Position numbers and translations under genes: made by a program. The notes under the pieces are model-generated. The model searched no databases and was not told the origin of the DNA. It was given only the letters and a program-made list of their open reading frames with translations. A DNA stretch of 64,000 nucleotides from JAIBJN01 sp963811635 (GTDB lineage Bacteria; Actinomycetota; Thermoleophilia; Gaiellales; Gaiellaceae): positions 94,702 to 158,701 of the forward strand of contig CAWESB010000005.1 in NCBI GenBank assembly GCA_963811635.1, written 5' to 3'. This document shows, piece by piece, positions 9,378 through 16,722 of the stretch (position 1 is its first letter; every line of letters begins with the position of its first letter).

Positions 9378-10613
9378 GTGCGCTCGCTCATCTGTCTCGT
9401 GATCCTGGCTTCGACGCTGGTCGCCGGCTCTTCGGCGTCCGGCCTCTCCGACCCGCAGACCTCCGAGCCGGCTCCCGCGCCGACCGGCTGCCCGCGCGAG
9501 GTCGACGCGGTCTTCTGGGGCGGCGCCCAGTGGCTCGTGCTCGGCCAGGCGCTCGCCGCCCGTCCCTCGCCTTGCGTCGAGTCCTCGATCTCGATTCCCC
9601 CGCAGGACGGGGACAGGACGATGCTCCGGCTGCGCCCACAGTTCGATCAGATGCGGGCGCTGGGCATCCATCCGGTCGCCGAGATCCGGTGGACGTCGTC
9701 CACTGGCTGGCGGGCCTGGGTCGTCGGGGGCCATCCGAGCTGGATCCCGGGACGAACCTTCTACGGCGCGGGGCAGACCGCACGGCGGCGCATGGCCATG
9801 CGCGGCCTCGACGTCGAGGCCGGCGAGACGTGGGCGTTCAACGAGTTGACCCCGGAGGTCCTCGAGGGCGCGCCGGGTGCGCGCGCCGAGGTCCTCGAGT
9901 TCCTGCGAGGGCTCTACGACGGCGACCCGGGGATGCCGAAGGCGCGCGGCATCGTCTTCAACATCGGGGTGCCCTCCACCTCGGACGCCGACGAGGTCGC
10001 TGCCTACACGGCGAGCCTTCGGGCCTGGCTCACGGACGAGCCCTTCTGGAGCGAGCTCGACCAGTACGTCGACGTCTTCGCCAACGAGGTCTACGCCAGC
10101 TCTCTGTCGTGGGGCGTGGCCGGCGTGTCGCTCGTCAACAGGGTGCGACGCCTCAACGACTACTTCCATCACATGACGGTCCTCGCCGAGGACGCGCCGA
10201 AGAGCCTCGACGCAGCGCGAAACTTCCTTCGCCGCACGTACCTGCCGCTGGCGAACGCAGCCTGGCCGCATCCGTCGATCGGCGATACGCACCTGCTCTC
10301 GGCGGATCTCATGAGCCGTTTCGTCTCCACGCAGGTCTATGCGCTCCTGCACTACCTGGACGAGAGCCCGGAGACCGCCCCCGCGGGCGGCATCGGCTTC
10401 GGCTGGGCTCCGGTCGCGCTCCCGGGCTATTCGGAAACGGGCAGGGATCAGATCGCCGCCCGGCTCGCGGAGGCGATCCAGGCGGCCACGGCGACGAGCG
10501 CGAGCGTCCCGAAGGATGCATGCGGAGCTGCCGGCGCGTGGCTGTGGTGCTCCGGCCAGGTAGAAGGCGCCAAGCTCAACAAGGCCTGGAGGACGTTCGC
10601 GGACTGGGACTAG
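9378..10613 (+). CDS. Secreted protein of unknown function, possible TIM-barrel hydrolase
   Basis: The GTG at 9378 follows the strong Shine-Dalgarno sequence GAGGAGG. The 411-aa product starts with a signal peptide (about 20 residues) and then a Pro/Ala linker. I do not recognise the family. The body has alternating strand/helix segments with acidic residues at strand ends, such as VAEIRWTSS, RGIVFNIGVP, YVDVFANEVYAS and GGIGFGWAP. This pattern resembles glycoside-hydrolase-like TIM barrels, but no diagnostic motif is visible. Four cysteines could form two disulphides outside the cell. It stands alone between the corA operon and tRNA-Arg. Confidence 0.75.
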   Translation: MRSLICLVILASTLVAGSSASGLSDPQTSEPAPAPTGCPREVDAVFWGGAQWLVLGQALAARPSPCVESSISIPPQDGDRTMLRLRPQFDQMRALGIHPVAEIRWTSSTGWRAWVVGGHPSWIPGRTFYGAGQTARRRMAMRGLDVEAGETWAFNELTPEVLEGAPGARAEVLEFLRGLYDGDPGMPKARGIVFNIGVPSTSDADEVAAYTASLRAWLTDEPFWSELDQYVDVFANEVYASSLSWGVAGVSLVNRVRRLNDYFHHMTVLAEDAPKSLDAARNFLRRTYLPLANAAWPHPSIGDTHLLSADLMSRFVSTQVYALLHYLDESPETAPAGGIGFGWAPVALPGYSETGRDQIAARLAEAIQAATATSASVPKDACGAAGAWLWCSGQVEGAKLNKAWRTFADWD

Positions 10614-10652
10614 TCTCGGAAGAGGAGACCGAGGAGAACCGGGACGAGCGAA

Positions 10653-10725
10653 TGCGCCTGGTAGGAATCGAACCTACGACCTCGCGCTCCGGAGGCGCGC
10701 GCTCTATCCCCTGAGCTACAGGCGC
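10653..10725 (-). tRNA. tRNA-Arg (anticodon CCG)
   Basis: The minus strand folds as a full cloverleaf. The acceptor is GCGCCTG/CAGGCGC with discriminator A. The D arm is GCTC/GAGC, the anticodon stem CGCGC/GCGCG has loop CTCCGGA, the variable loop is AGGTC, and the T arm is GTAGG-TTCGATT-CCTAC. The anticodon CCG reads the arginine codon CGG, frequent in this genome. CCA is not encoded. It is the only tRNA in the window. Confidence 0.95.
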
Positions 10726-10734
10726 GGAGGGGCT

Positions 10735-10740
10735 TAGTGT
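10735..10740 (+). promoter_or_regulatory. -10 box (TAGTGT) of leaderless epimerase operon
   Basis: TAGTGT ends 7 nt before the GTG at 10748, and no Shine-Dalgarno sequence lies between. That spacing places the transcription start on the start codon. The same arrangement recurs at several genes in this window. Confidence 0.5.
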
Positions 10741-10747
10741 ACCGGGG

Positions 10748-11773
10748 GTGAAGCTGACCCATCGCCGCGCCACGCTCCAGCTGGCGGAGCCGTTCACCAT
10801 CTCGCGGGAGACCACCGTCGAGGAGCACGTCCTCTGGGTCGAGCTCGAGCACGCCGGGGTCTCGGGGTTCGGCGAGGCGCAGCCGCAGCCCCACTACGGC
10901 GAGAGCGTCGAGGGCGCCGAGGCGTTCCTGGACGAGGCCGCCGCACTCCTCGGCGACGATCCGTTCGCACTCGAGGCCGTGGGACTCCGCCTGGCCGAGC
11001 TCGAGGGGAACCATGCGGCGAAAGCCGCCGTCGACGCGGCGCTCCACGATCTCTGCGGGAAGCTCGTCGACAAGCCGGTCTGGCAGCTGCTCGGGCTCGA
11101 GCGGGGCGGGCCCCCGACGTCTTGGACGGTCTGGCTCGGCGACCCCGACGACATGGCGAGGCGAACCGGCCTGGTCGACCCCCGCTTCCGCCGGCTGAAG
11201 CTGAAGCTCGGAGGTCGCGACGGGCTGGACGTCGAGCGGGTTCGCGCGGTCCGCGCAGTCACCGACCTGCCGCTCCAGGTCGACGTCAACGAGTACTGGC
11301 AGCTGGACGAGGCGCTCGAGGCCCTACCCGAGCTGGCGGCGCTCGGCGTCCAGTACGTCGAGCAGCCGCTGCCGGCGGGCGACCCGGGCGGCGAGCGGCT
11401 CAAGCGCGAGTCGCCGCTCCCGATCTACGTGGACGAGGACGTGCACATGCTCGACACCGTTGCGGCCTCCGGCGAGCGCGCGCACGGGATCAACATCAAG
11501 CTGGCGAAGAGCGGGGGCATCCGCGAGGCGGTGCGAATGGCGCACGCCGCGCGGGCGCTCGGGCTCGGCGTCATGCTCGGCTGCATGATCGAGTCCGGCC
11601 TCGGGATCTCCGCGGCGGCGCAGATCGGCAGCCTCTGCGACCACCTCGATCTCGACGGGAACCTGCTTATTGCCGAGGATCCCTGGCCGGGCGTGGCGTT
11701 CGAGGACGGAGTCCAGGTGCCGCCCGAACAACCAGGACTGGGGGTGCATGAAGCGGTATCTCGCACTGGCTGA
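10748..11773 (+). CDS. Enolase-superfamily epimerase (L-Ala-D/L-Glu dipeptide epimerase or DgcA-like racemase)
   Basis: This 341-aa enzyme belongs to the muconate-lactonising subgroup of the enolase superfamily. The two catalytic lysines are seen as Lys151/Lys153 (LKLKLGG) and Lys251 (NIKLAKSGG). Metal ligands are Asp179 (QVDVN), Glu205 (VEQPL) and Asp229 (YVDED). This pattern is that of dipeptide epimerases, which convert L-Ala-D-Glu from murein to L-Ala-L-Glu. A related enzyme, DgcA, racemises N-acetyl-glutamate beside a DUF1611 partner, and a DUF1611 gene overlaps here by 26 nt. That pairing makes a D-Glu role an attractive alternative. The first gene of a four-gene overlapping unit; the GTG at 10748 looks leaderless. 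Confidence 0.85.
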   Translation: MKLTHRRATLQLAEPFTISRETTVEEHVLWVELEHAGVSGFGEAQPQPHYGESVEGAEAFLDEAAALLGDDPFALEAVGLRLAELEGNHAAKAAVDAALHDLCGKLVDKPVWQLLGLERGGPPTSWTVWLGDPDDMARRTGLVDPRFRRLKLKLGGRDGLDVERVRAVRAVTDLPLQVDVNEYWQLDEALEALPELAALGVQYVEQPLPAGDPGGERLKRESPLPIYVDEDVHMLDTVAASGERAHGINIKLAKSGGIREAVRMAHAARALGLGVMLGCMIESGLGISAAAQIGSLCDHLDLDGNLLIAEDPWPGVAFEDGVQVPPEQPGLGVHEAVSRTG

Positions 11774-12782
11774 GGAGTACTCGGGCGACGACCACTACGG
11801 GAAGACGACCTACGGGGTCATCCGCTACGGCAAGGAGCCCGTCGTGGCCGTCGTCGACTCGACGCGGCCGGGCGAGACGGTGGAGGGCGTCCCGGTGGTC
11901 GCCACGGTCGCGGACGGGCTCGCCTACGAGCCGACCGTCGCGCTGGTCGGCGTCGCCGTGGCCGGGGGCAGGTTGCCGCCCGCCTGGCGCGGGATCCTCC
12001 GCGACGCGATCGAAGCGGGCCTGGACGTCGAAGCGGGAATGCACGAGTTTCTCGCAGACGACCCGGAGCTGTCGGCGCTCGCACGCGAGCATGGCGTCGA
12101 GCTCCGTGACTACCGCCGCCCGCCCCCCGACCTCAGCGTCCCGACCGGCGAGAACCTCACGCACGCGGCTGCCGTGGTCCTCACCGTCGGCTCCGACTGC
12201 GCGGTCGGAAAGAAGACCGTCGCCGTCGAGCTCGACCGCGCGGCGCGGGAGCGCGGCCTCGCCTCCGTCTTCGTGCCCACGGGCCAAACGGGGATCATGA
12301 TCGAGGGCTGGGGGATTGCCGTCGATGCGGTCGTCTCGGACTTCCTCGCCGGAGCGGGGGAGAGGCTCGTCGTCGAGGGCGCGAAGCGCGGCGACCTGCT
12401 CTTCGTCGAAGGCCAGGGCTCGATCCTCCATCCACAGTTCTCCGGCGTCACCCTCGGGCTCTACCACGGGAGCGCGCCGCACGCCCTCGTCCTCGTCCAC
12501 CGCCCGGGCGACACGGAGATCGAGGGAGTCCCCGGGCATCCGATCCCGCCGCTGGGTGAGCTGATCGAGCTCTACGAGCGGCTCGCGCTGCCCGTGCGTC
12601 CTGCGAAGGTGGCCGCGATCGCGCTCAATACCGGCCGACTCGACGAGGCCGAGGCCCGGGCCGCGATCGCCACGACCGAGACCGAAACCGGGCTTCCCGC
12701 CGACGATCCCGTCCGTTTTGGCCCTGACCGGCTGCTCGACGCCGTCCTGGGACGTTTGCCGTCGGGTATAACGGGCCGATGA
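11748..12782 (+). CDS. DUF1611 P-loop protein, DgcN-like D-glutamate N-acetyltransferase
   Basis: This 344-aa protein of the DUF1611 family has an N-terminal Rossmann-like domain (residues about 30-120). The C-terminal domain holds an unusual P-loop, GSDCAVGKKT (148-157), where acyl-CoA or nucleotide phosphate would bind. The conserved PTGQTGIMIEGWGIAVD and EGQGSILHP segments are intact. The characterised member DgcN acetylates D-glutamate; its product is racemised by the enolase-family DgcA. Here the gene overlaps the enolase gene by 26 nt and the next aminopeptidase by ATGA (12779-12782), arguing for one pathway. The exact substrate is inference. Confidence 0.85.
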   Translation: MKRYLALAEEYSGDDHYGKTTYGVIRYGKEPVVAVVDSTRPGETVEGVPVVATVADGLAYEPTVALVGVAVAGGRLPPAWRGILRDAIEAGLDVEAGMHEFLADDPELSALAREHGVELRDYRRPPPDLSVPTGENLTHAAAVVLTVGSDCAVGKKTVAVELDRAARERGLASVFVPTGQTGIMIEGWGIAVDAVVSDFLAGAGERLVVEGAKRGDLLFVEGQGSILHPQFSGVTLGLYHGSAPHALVLVHRPGDTEIEGVPGHPIPPLGELIELYERLALPVRPAKVAAIALNTGRLDEAEARAAIATTETETGLPADDPVRFGPDRLLDAVLGRLPSGITGR

Positions 12783-13921
12783 ACGACCCACGAGTCGACC
12801 GTCTGGCGGACCTGCTCGTCGACTACTCGCTCGCGCTGCGGGACGGGCAGGTGCTCCGTGTCGACAGCCTCGACGCGGGCGGCCCGCTCGTCCTCTCCCT
12901 CTATCGCGCGGCGCTCCGCGCCGGAGGGCTCCCGTACACGAACGTCGGTCTCGCAGGGCTCGGCGAGATGCTGCTCCAGCACGGCTCGGACGAGCAGCTC
13001 GTCTATCTCTCGCCGATCCAGTGGGAGGAGATCGAGCAGCTCGACGCGCTCGTGACCATCTGGTCGGAGACGAACACCCGCTCGCTCTCGCGCGTCGACC
13101 CGACGCGGCACGCCGCCTATATCGCGGCGCAGCGCAAGCTCTCAAACCGCCGCTGGGAGCGGATCTCCCAGGGCGAGATGAGCTGGTGCGGGACGCTCTT
13201 CCCGACCAATGCGCACGCGCAGGAGGCCGAGATGTCGCTGGCCGAGTACGAGGACTTCGTCTTCGCCGCGTGCCACGTGCACGAGGAGGATCCGGCCGCG
13301 CATTGGCGCTCGGTCTCGACGGCGCTCTCGGCGCGCGCGCGAGAGCTCGGGAGCGTGAGGGAGATTCGGATCGTCGGCCCCGACACCGATCTTCGCGTCG
13401 GCGTCGAGGGCCGCGGCTGGATCGCTGCCGACGGCCACTACAACATGCCTGACGGCGAGGTTTTCACAAGCCCGGTCGAGACCGAGACCGAGGGTGAGAT
13501 CCGCTACACGTTCCCCGCCGTCTACCACGGGCGCGAGGTCGAGGACGTCCGCCTGCGGTTCGAGGGCGGCCGGGTCGTCCACGCCGAGGCGTCGCGGGGC
13601 GACGACTACCTCCAGTCGCTGCTCGAGATGGACCAGGGCGCGCGCGTGCTCGGCGAGGTCGCATTCGGCCTCAACTACGAAATCGACCGCTTCACCCGCA
13701 ACATCCTCTTCGACGAGAAGATCGGCGGCACGATGCACCTGGCGCTCGGCTCGGGCTTCCCGCAGGCCGGTGGCCAGAACACGTCGGGCCTGCACTGGGA
13801 CATGATCTGCGACCTGCGAGAAGACGGCGAGGTCTATGCAGACGGCGAGCTCGTCTGGAAGGCCGGCCGTTTTCTCGCCGAGCCCGCGCTCAAGGTGGTC
13901 GAAAGCACCGCGCATGGCTAG
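12779..13921 (+). CDS. M29 family metallo-aminopeptidase (first copy)
   Basis: This 380-aa cytoplasmic aminopeptidase is of the AmpS/AmpT (M29) family. The expected two-metal ligands are all present: Glu227 (PDGEVFTSP), Glu293 (LGEVAF), His320 (GTMHLALG), His339 and Asp341 (LHWDMICD). The N-terminal domain follows the family (DRLADLLVDYSLALRDGQVL). ATG at 12779 overlaps the DUF1611 stop by 4 nt. The family removes N-terminal residues from short peptides with broad specificity. In this operon it may supply amino acids from peptides whose D-residue is handled by the two upstream enzymes (inference). Confidence 0.93.
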   Translation: MNDPRVDRLADLLVDYSLALRDGQVLRVDSLDAGGPLVLSLYRAALRAGGLPYTNVGLAGLGEMLLQHGSDEQLVYLSPIQWEEIEQLDALVTIWSETNTRSLSRVDPTRHAAYIAAQRKLSNRRWERISQGEMSWCGTLFPTNAHAQEAEMSLAEYEDFVFAACHVHEEDPAAHWRSVSTALSARARELGSVREIRIVGPDTDLRVGVEGRGWIAADGHYNMPDGEVFTSPVETETEGEIRYTFPAVYHGREVEDVRLRFEGGRVVHAEASRGDDYLQSLLEMDQGARVLGEVAFGLNYEIDRFTRNILFDEKIGGTMHLALGSGFPQAGGQNTSGLHWDMICDLREDGEVYADGELVWKAGRFLAEPALKVVESTAHG

Positions 13922-15023
13922 CCGCATCGAGCGGCTGGCGGGCGTCCTCGTCGACTACTCGACGAGGGTGAAGCAGGGGGACCTCGTCTGCATCGACACC
14001 GGCCCGGCCGCCGCGCCGCTCGTCCGCGAAGTCTGGCGCCGCGTGCTGGACGCCGGGGCGCATCCGCATCTCCGACTCGACGTCGACGGCGCGCCGGACC
14101 TGCTCCTACGCGACGGCACCGACGCCCAGCTCGACTGGGTAAGTCCGCTGCGGAAGGCAGAGGTGGAGCGCGCCGACGTTCGGATAGCCATCGAGGCCGA
14201 GGTCAACACCCGCGGGAACACCGGCGTCGATCCGGAGCGCCAGGCCCGCTCGGAGAGGGCGCGGGAACCGCTCCGCCGTGTGCATTTCGCACGGGCGAGC
14301 GCCGGCGAGCTGCGGGCCGTCGTAACGCTCTACCCGACCGATGCCGCGGCGCAGGACGCCAACATGTCCCTCTCGGAGTACGAGGACTTCGTCTTCCACG
14401 CCGGCCTGCTCGACCGCGACGACCCCGTCGCCGAATGGGAGGCTCTCGGGAAAACCTACGCTCGCCTCGCCGACTGGCTCGACGAGCGCCGAGAGATCCG
14501 CATCGTCGGCGACGGCACCGACCTCACGCTCGGCGTCGCCGGGCGCACCTGGGTCCCCTGCGACGGCCAGGAGAACTTTCCTGACGGCGAGGTCTTCACC
14601 GGGCCGGTGGAGACGAAGGTCGACGGCGTGATCCGCTTCACCTACCCGGCCAGCTACGCGGGCCGGCGCGTGAGCGGGGTTGAGCTCGAGTTCAGAGGCG
14701 GCGAGGTCGTCCGTGCCGAGGCGGCCGAGGGCGAGACGTTCCTGCGCGAGATGATCGCGCTGGACGAAGGGGCCCGGCACGTGGGCGAATTCTCTTTCGG
14801 CCTCAACGAGGCCGTGCACGAGTTCACCGGCCACACGCTCTTCGACGAGAAGATCGGGGGCACGGTGCACCTGGCGCTCGGCGCGTCGTACCCGGAGTCC
14901 GGCGGTCAGGTCCAATCGGCGCTCCACTGGGATCTCGTGTGCGACCTGCGGCAGGGGAGCGAGGTCTTGGCGGACGGCGAGGTCGTCTACCGCGACGGCC
15001 GCTTCGTCGACGGCGTCCTCTGA
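13914..15023 (+). CDS. M29 family metallo-aminopeptidase (second copy)
   Basis: This 369-aa paralogue of the preceding gene overlaps it by 8 nt (ATGGCTAG). Metal ligands are conserved: PDGEVFTGP (Glu), VGEFSFGLN (Glu), GTVHLALG (His) and LHWDLVCD (His, Asp). The shared block MSLSEYEDFVFHA and DEKIGGT shows a duplication. The two proteins differ widely in the N-terminal cap (residues 50-140), which shapes the substrate pocket, so they probably have different peptide preferences. Keeping both in one operon is unusual and supports a dedicated peptide-breakdown unit. Confidence 0.92.
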   Translation: MASRIERLAGVLVDYSTRVKQGDLVCIDTGPAAAPLVREVWRRVLDAGAHPHLRLDVDGAPDLLLRDGTDAQLDWVSPLRKAEVERADVRIAIEAEVNTRGNTGVDPERQARSERAREPLRRVHFARASAGELRAVVTLYPTDAAAQDANMSLSEYEDFVFHAGLLDRDDPVAEWEALGKTYARLADWLDERREIRIVGDGTDLTLGVAGRTWVPCDGQENFPDGEVFTGPVETKVDGVIRFTYPASYAGRRVSGVELEFRGGEVVRAEAAEGETFLREMIALDEGARHVGEFSFGLNEAVHEFTGHTLFDEKIGGTVHLALGASYPESGGQVQSALHWDLVCDLRQGSEVLADGEVVYRDGRFVDGVL

Positions 15024-15071
15024 CGCTCCTCGGAGAGGTGCACGGCTGCCGGGTGAGCGCGATCGGCGCAT

Positions 15072-15085
15072 CGAACTGGCGTTCG
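15072..15085 (+). promoter_or_regulatory. LexA (SOS) box 1
   Basis: CGAAC-TGGC-GTTCG is a perfect match to the Gram-positive/actinobacterial LexA operator CGAAC-N4-GTTCG. It lies 35 bp upstream of an equally perfect second box and just upstream of the -10 element of the LysM gene. Confidence 0.8.
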
Positions 15086-15099
15086 TCCGATCGGTCGGC

Positions 15100-15105
15100 T
15101 ACTAT
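15100..15105 (+). promoter_or_regulatory. -10 box (TACTAT) of SOS-controlled LysM gene
   Basis: TACTAT ends 8 nt before the ATG at 15114, so the transcript is probably leaderless. It lies between the two LexA boxes. LexA bound to either site would block RNA polymerase. Confidence 0.6.
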
Positions 15106-15106
15106 G

Positions 15107-15120
15107 CGAACACATGTTCG
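15107..15120 (+). promoter_or_regulatory. LexA (SOS) box 2 overlapping the start codon
   Basis: CGAAC-ACAT-GTTCG is a second perfect 14-bp operator, covering the predicted transcription start and the ATG (15114-15116). Together with box 1 it brackets the TACTAT -10 element, a strong argument for direct LexA repression. Confidence 0.85.
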
Positions 15121-15377
15121 CTTGGCGCCCATTCCTGCTCCTCTGCGCCGTCGCCGCCGTTCTGCTGCTCGCGGTCGCACGGCCCTCCAGCGGCTCAGGC
15201 CCGGAAGAGAGGTACTTCGTGCGGGCCGGCGACACGCTGTGGACCCTCGCGGCCGACCGGTACGGCGGCGACCCGCGCGAAGGCGTGTGGCGCATCCGCG
15301 AGCGCAACGGCCTGGAGGGAACCGCCCTGCAGGCCGGGATGGTCATCTACCTGCCCGCCGGGGCGGGTGGTGCCTAG
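15114..15377 (+). CDS. SOS-induced membrane-anchored LysM protein, YneA/ChiZ-like division inhibitor candidate
   Basis: This 87-aa protein has one N-terminal membrane helix (residues about 5-22, FLLLCAVAAVLLLAVA) and a single external LysM domain (33-82, YFVRAGDTLWTLAADRYGG to VIYLPA). The architecture and size match Bacillus YneA and recall mycobacterial ChiZ, both SOS-induced cell-division inhibitors that act at the septal wall. Two perfect LexA boxes flank and cover the start, and the ATG looks leaderless. In many actinobacteria the equivalent gene neighbours lexA; no lexA is seen here. LysM binding to peptidoglycan is family knowledge; the division-inhibitor role is inference from architecture and regulation. 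Confidence 0.85.
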   Translation: MFAWRPFLLLCAVAAVLLLAVARPSSGSGPEERYFVRAGDTLWTLAADRYGGDPREGVWRIRERNGLEGTALQAGMVIYLPAGAGGA

Positions 15378-15417
15378 CGTGAGCTGACCCTCTCCGGTTC
15401 GGGGAAGCCGCCGTCTC

Positions 15418-15431
15418 AACGTGAGCACGTT
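15418..15431. promoter_or_regulatory. Small palindrome, possible operator
   Basis: AACGTG-AG-CACGTT is a perfect 6-bp inverted repeat in the 141-bp gap between the LysM gene and RNase Z, 76 bp before the RNase Z -10 box. No regulator can be named. It could be chance in a G+C-rich gap. Confidence 0.3.
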
Positions 15432-15506
15432 CGGTGCCGGGCCGTTCCGACACAACTGAAGAGCGCACGTCGGTTTGCGTGAGGGCGAAGTCTCGCCGGG
15501 CGAGCC

Positions 15507-15512
15507 TAGACT
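15507..15512 (+). promoter_or_regulatory. -10 box (TAGACT) of leaderless RNase Z gene
   Basis: TAGACT ends 6 nt before the GTG at 15519 and no ribosome site is present. The identical hexamer stands at the same distance before truB. Confidence 0.5.
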
Positions 15513-15518
15513 GGGACC

Positions 15519-16622
15519 GTGGATCTCGACCTCACGTTCCTCGGCACATCGGGCTCGGTGCCCACAGCGCGGCGCGGGCTCTCGGGCACGCTCCTTCGCC
15601 GCGGCGGCGAGCGGATGCTGATCGACTGCGGCGAAGGCACGCAGCGGCAGCTCCTGCGGTCGACCATCGGGCTGATGGAGCTCCCCGAGGTCTTCCTCAC
15701 CCACTACCACGCCGACCACTACCTCGGCCTGCCCGGGATGCTGAAGACCTTCGCGCTCCGCGGTCGCGAGATGCCGCTGACGGTCCACGGGCCGCCCGGG
15801 CTGAAGGATCTGTTCGGCGGCCTGCAGCGGATCTTCGGGAAGCTCACGTATCCGGTCGAGCTCGTCGAGCTGCGGGACGGTGACGTCCTCGACCGGGGCG
15901 AGTACCGCGTGCTGGCGTTCCGCGTTTCCCACGGGATCGCAGCGAACGGCTACGCGTTCGCCGAGCTCCCGCGACCGGGTCGGTTCGACCTCGAGGCAGC
16001 GCGTGCGCTGGGCGTGCCGGAAGGACCGCTGTTCGGGCGGCTCCAGGCCGGCGAGACCGTCGAGCTCCCGGGCGGGGGAGAGGTGCGCGCGGACCAGGTC
16101 CTCGGGCCGGCGCGGCCCGGGCGCACGGTCGTCGTCACCGGCGACACGGCCCCCGCCGCGAGCGTGCTCGAGATCGCGCATGAGGCCGACCTGCTCGTCC
16201 ACGAAGCGACCTTCGCGGAGGAGGAGCGCGAGCGCGCGGAGGAAACGCTCCACTCCACGGCCGCCGGCGCTGCCGCGCTCGCGCGGGCCGCACGCGTGCG
16301 CATGCTCGCGCTGACGCACCTCTCCAACCGCTACTTCGGCCCGGAGATCGCCCGCGAGGCCCGCGAGGTCTTCCCCGAGACGGTCGTTCCAAGGGACTTC
16401 GATATCATCGAGGTTCGGTTCCAGGAACGGGGTGGGCCCCGACTCGTCAAGGCAGGAGCGCGGACTGCGCGAGAGGAGGTGGAGCCACGTGGGGAGCATG
16501 GTGCAGGTGGCGATGGCCGGGGATCTGACGGAGGCGGAGGAGATCCAGGCGATCCTGCACTCGGCGGGGATCCCGTCGGAGCTTCACGCCGCGGTCGAGC
16601 AGCACCCGGCGGCGCTCGATGA
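15519..16622 (+). CDS. rnz: Ribonuclease Z (tRNA 3' processing) with overlapping C-terminal extension
   Basis: This metallo-beta-lactamase nuclease removes tRNA 3' trailers; it is needed here because the one tRNA seen lacks an encoded CCA. The zinc motif THYHADHYLG is at 61-70, and TGDTAP and LTHLSNRY carry the later ligands. Residues 1-310 match the family length. The last 55 residues are Gly/Pro/Arg-rich with no conservation. They overlap the DUF2007 gene by 134 nt, including its ribosome site. Either this is a real extension or a base error hides an earlier stop near 16480. The GTG at 15519 looks leaderless. Confidence 0.9.
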   Translation: MDLDLTFLGTSGSVPTARRGLSGTLLRRGGERMLIDCGEGTQRQLLRSTIGLMELPEVFLTHYHADHYLGLPGMLKTFALRGREMPLTVHGPPGLKDLFGGLQRIFGKLTYPVELVELRDGDVLDRGEYRVLAFRVSHGIAANGYAFAELPRPGRFDLEAARALGVPEGPLFGRLQAGETVELPGGGEVRADQVLGPARPGRTVVVTGDTAPAASVLEIAHEADLLVHEATFAEEERERAEETLHSTAAGAAALARAARVRMLALTHLSNRYFGPEIAREAREVFPETVVPRDFDIIEVRFQERGGPRLVKAGARTAREEVEPRGEHGAGGDGRGSDGGGGDPGDPALGGDPVGASRRGRAAPGGAR

Positions 16623-16722
16623 CGCACCCCAGAAGGTTCTCGTCCCGGAAACGTCGCTCGAGGCGGCGCAGCACGCCATCGAGTCCATGACGGACCCGGA
16701 CGAGCTCATTGGCGGGCGCTAG
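16489..16722 (+). CDS. DUF2007-like putative signal-transducing small protein
   Basis: This 77-aa protein begins VGSMVQVAMAGDLTEAEEIQ and continues with a ferredoxin-like fold pattern: a helix after DLTEAEEIQAIL, a central strand, and a closing helix EAAQHAIESM. This is typical of DUF2007, whose function is unknown. GTG at 16489 sits 8 nt after AGGAGGT; ATG at 16498 is an alternative. It lies within the 3' end of rnz and overlaps the methyltransferase start by 14 nt, so it is co-transcribed. Confidence 0.8.
   Translation: MGSMVQVAMAGDLTEAEEIQAILHSAGIPSELHAAVEQHPAALDDAPQKVLVPETSLEAAQHAIESMTDPDELIGGR

Noticed and set aside
15024..15113. A lexA gene next to the SOS boxes
   Set aside because: No frame in 15024-15518 or the flanking genes shows a LexA HTH or S24 peptidase motif; lexA must lie elsewhere.
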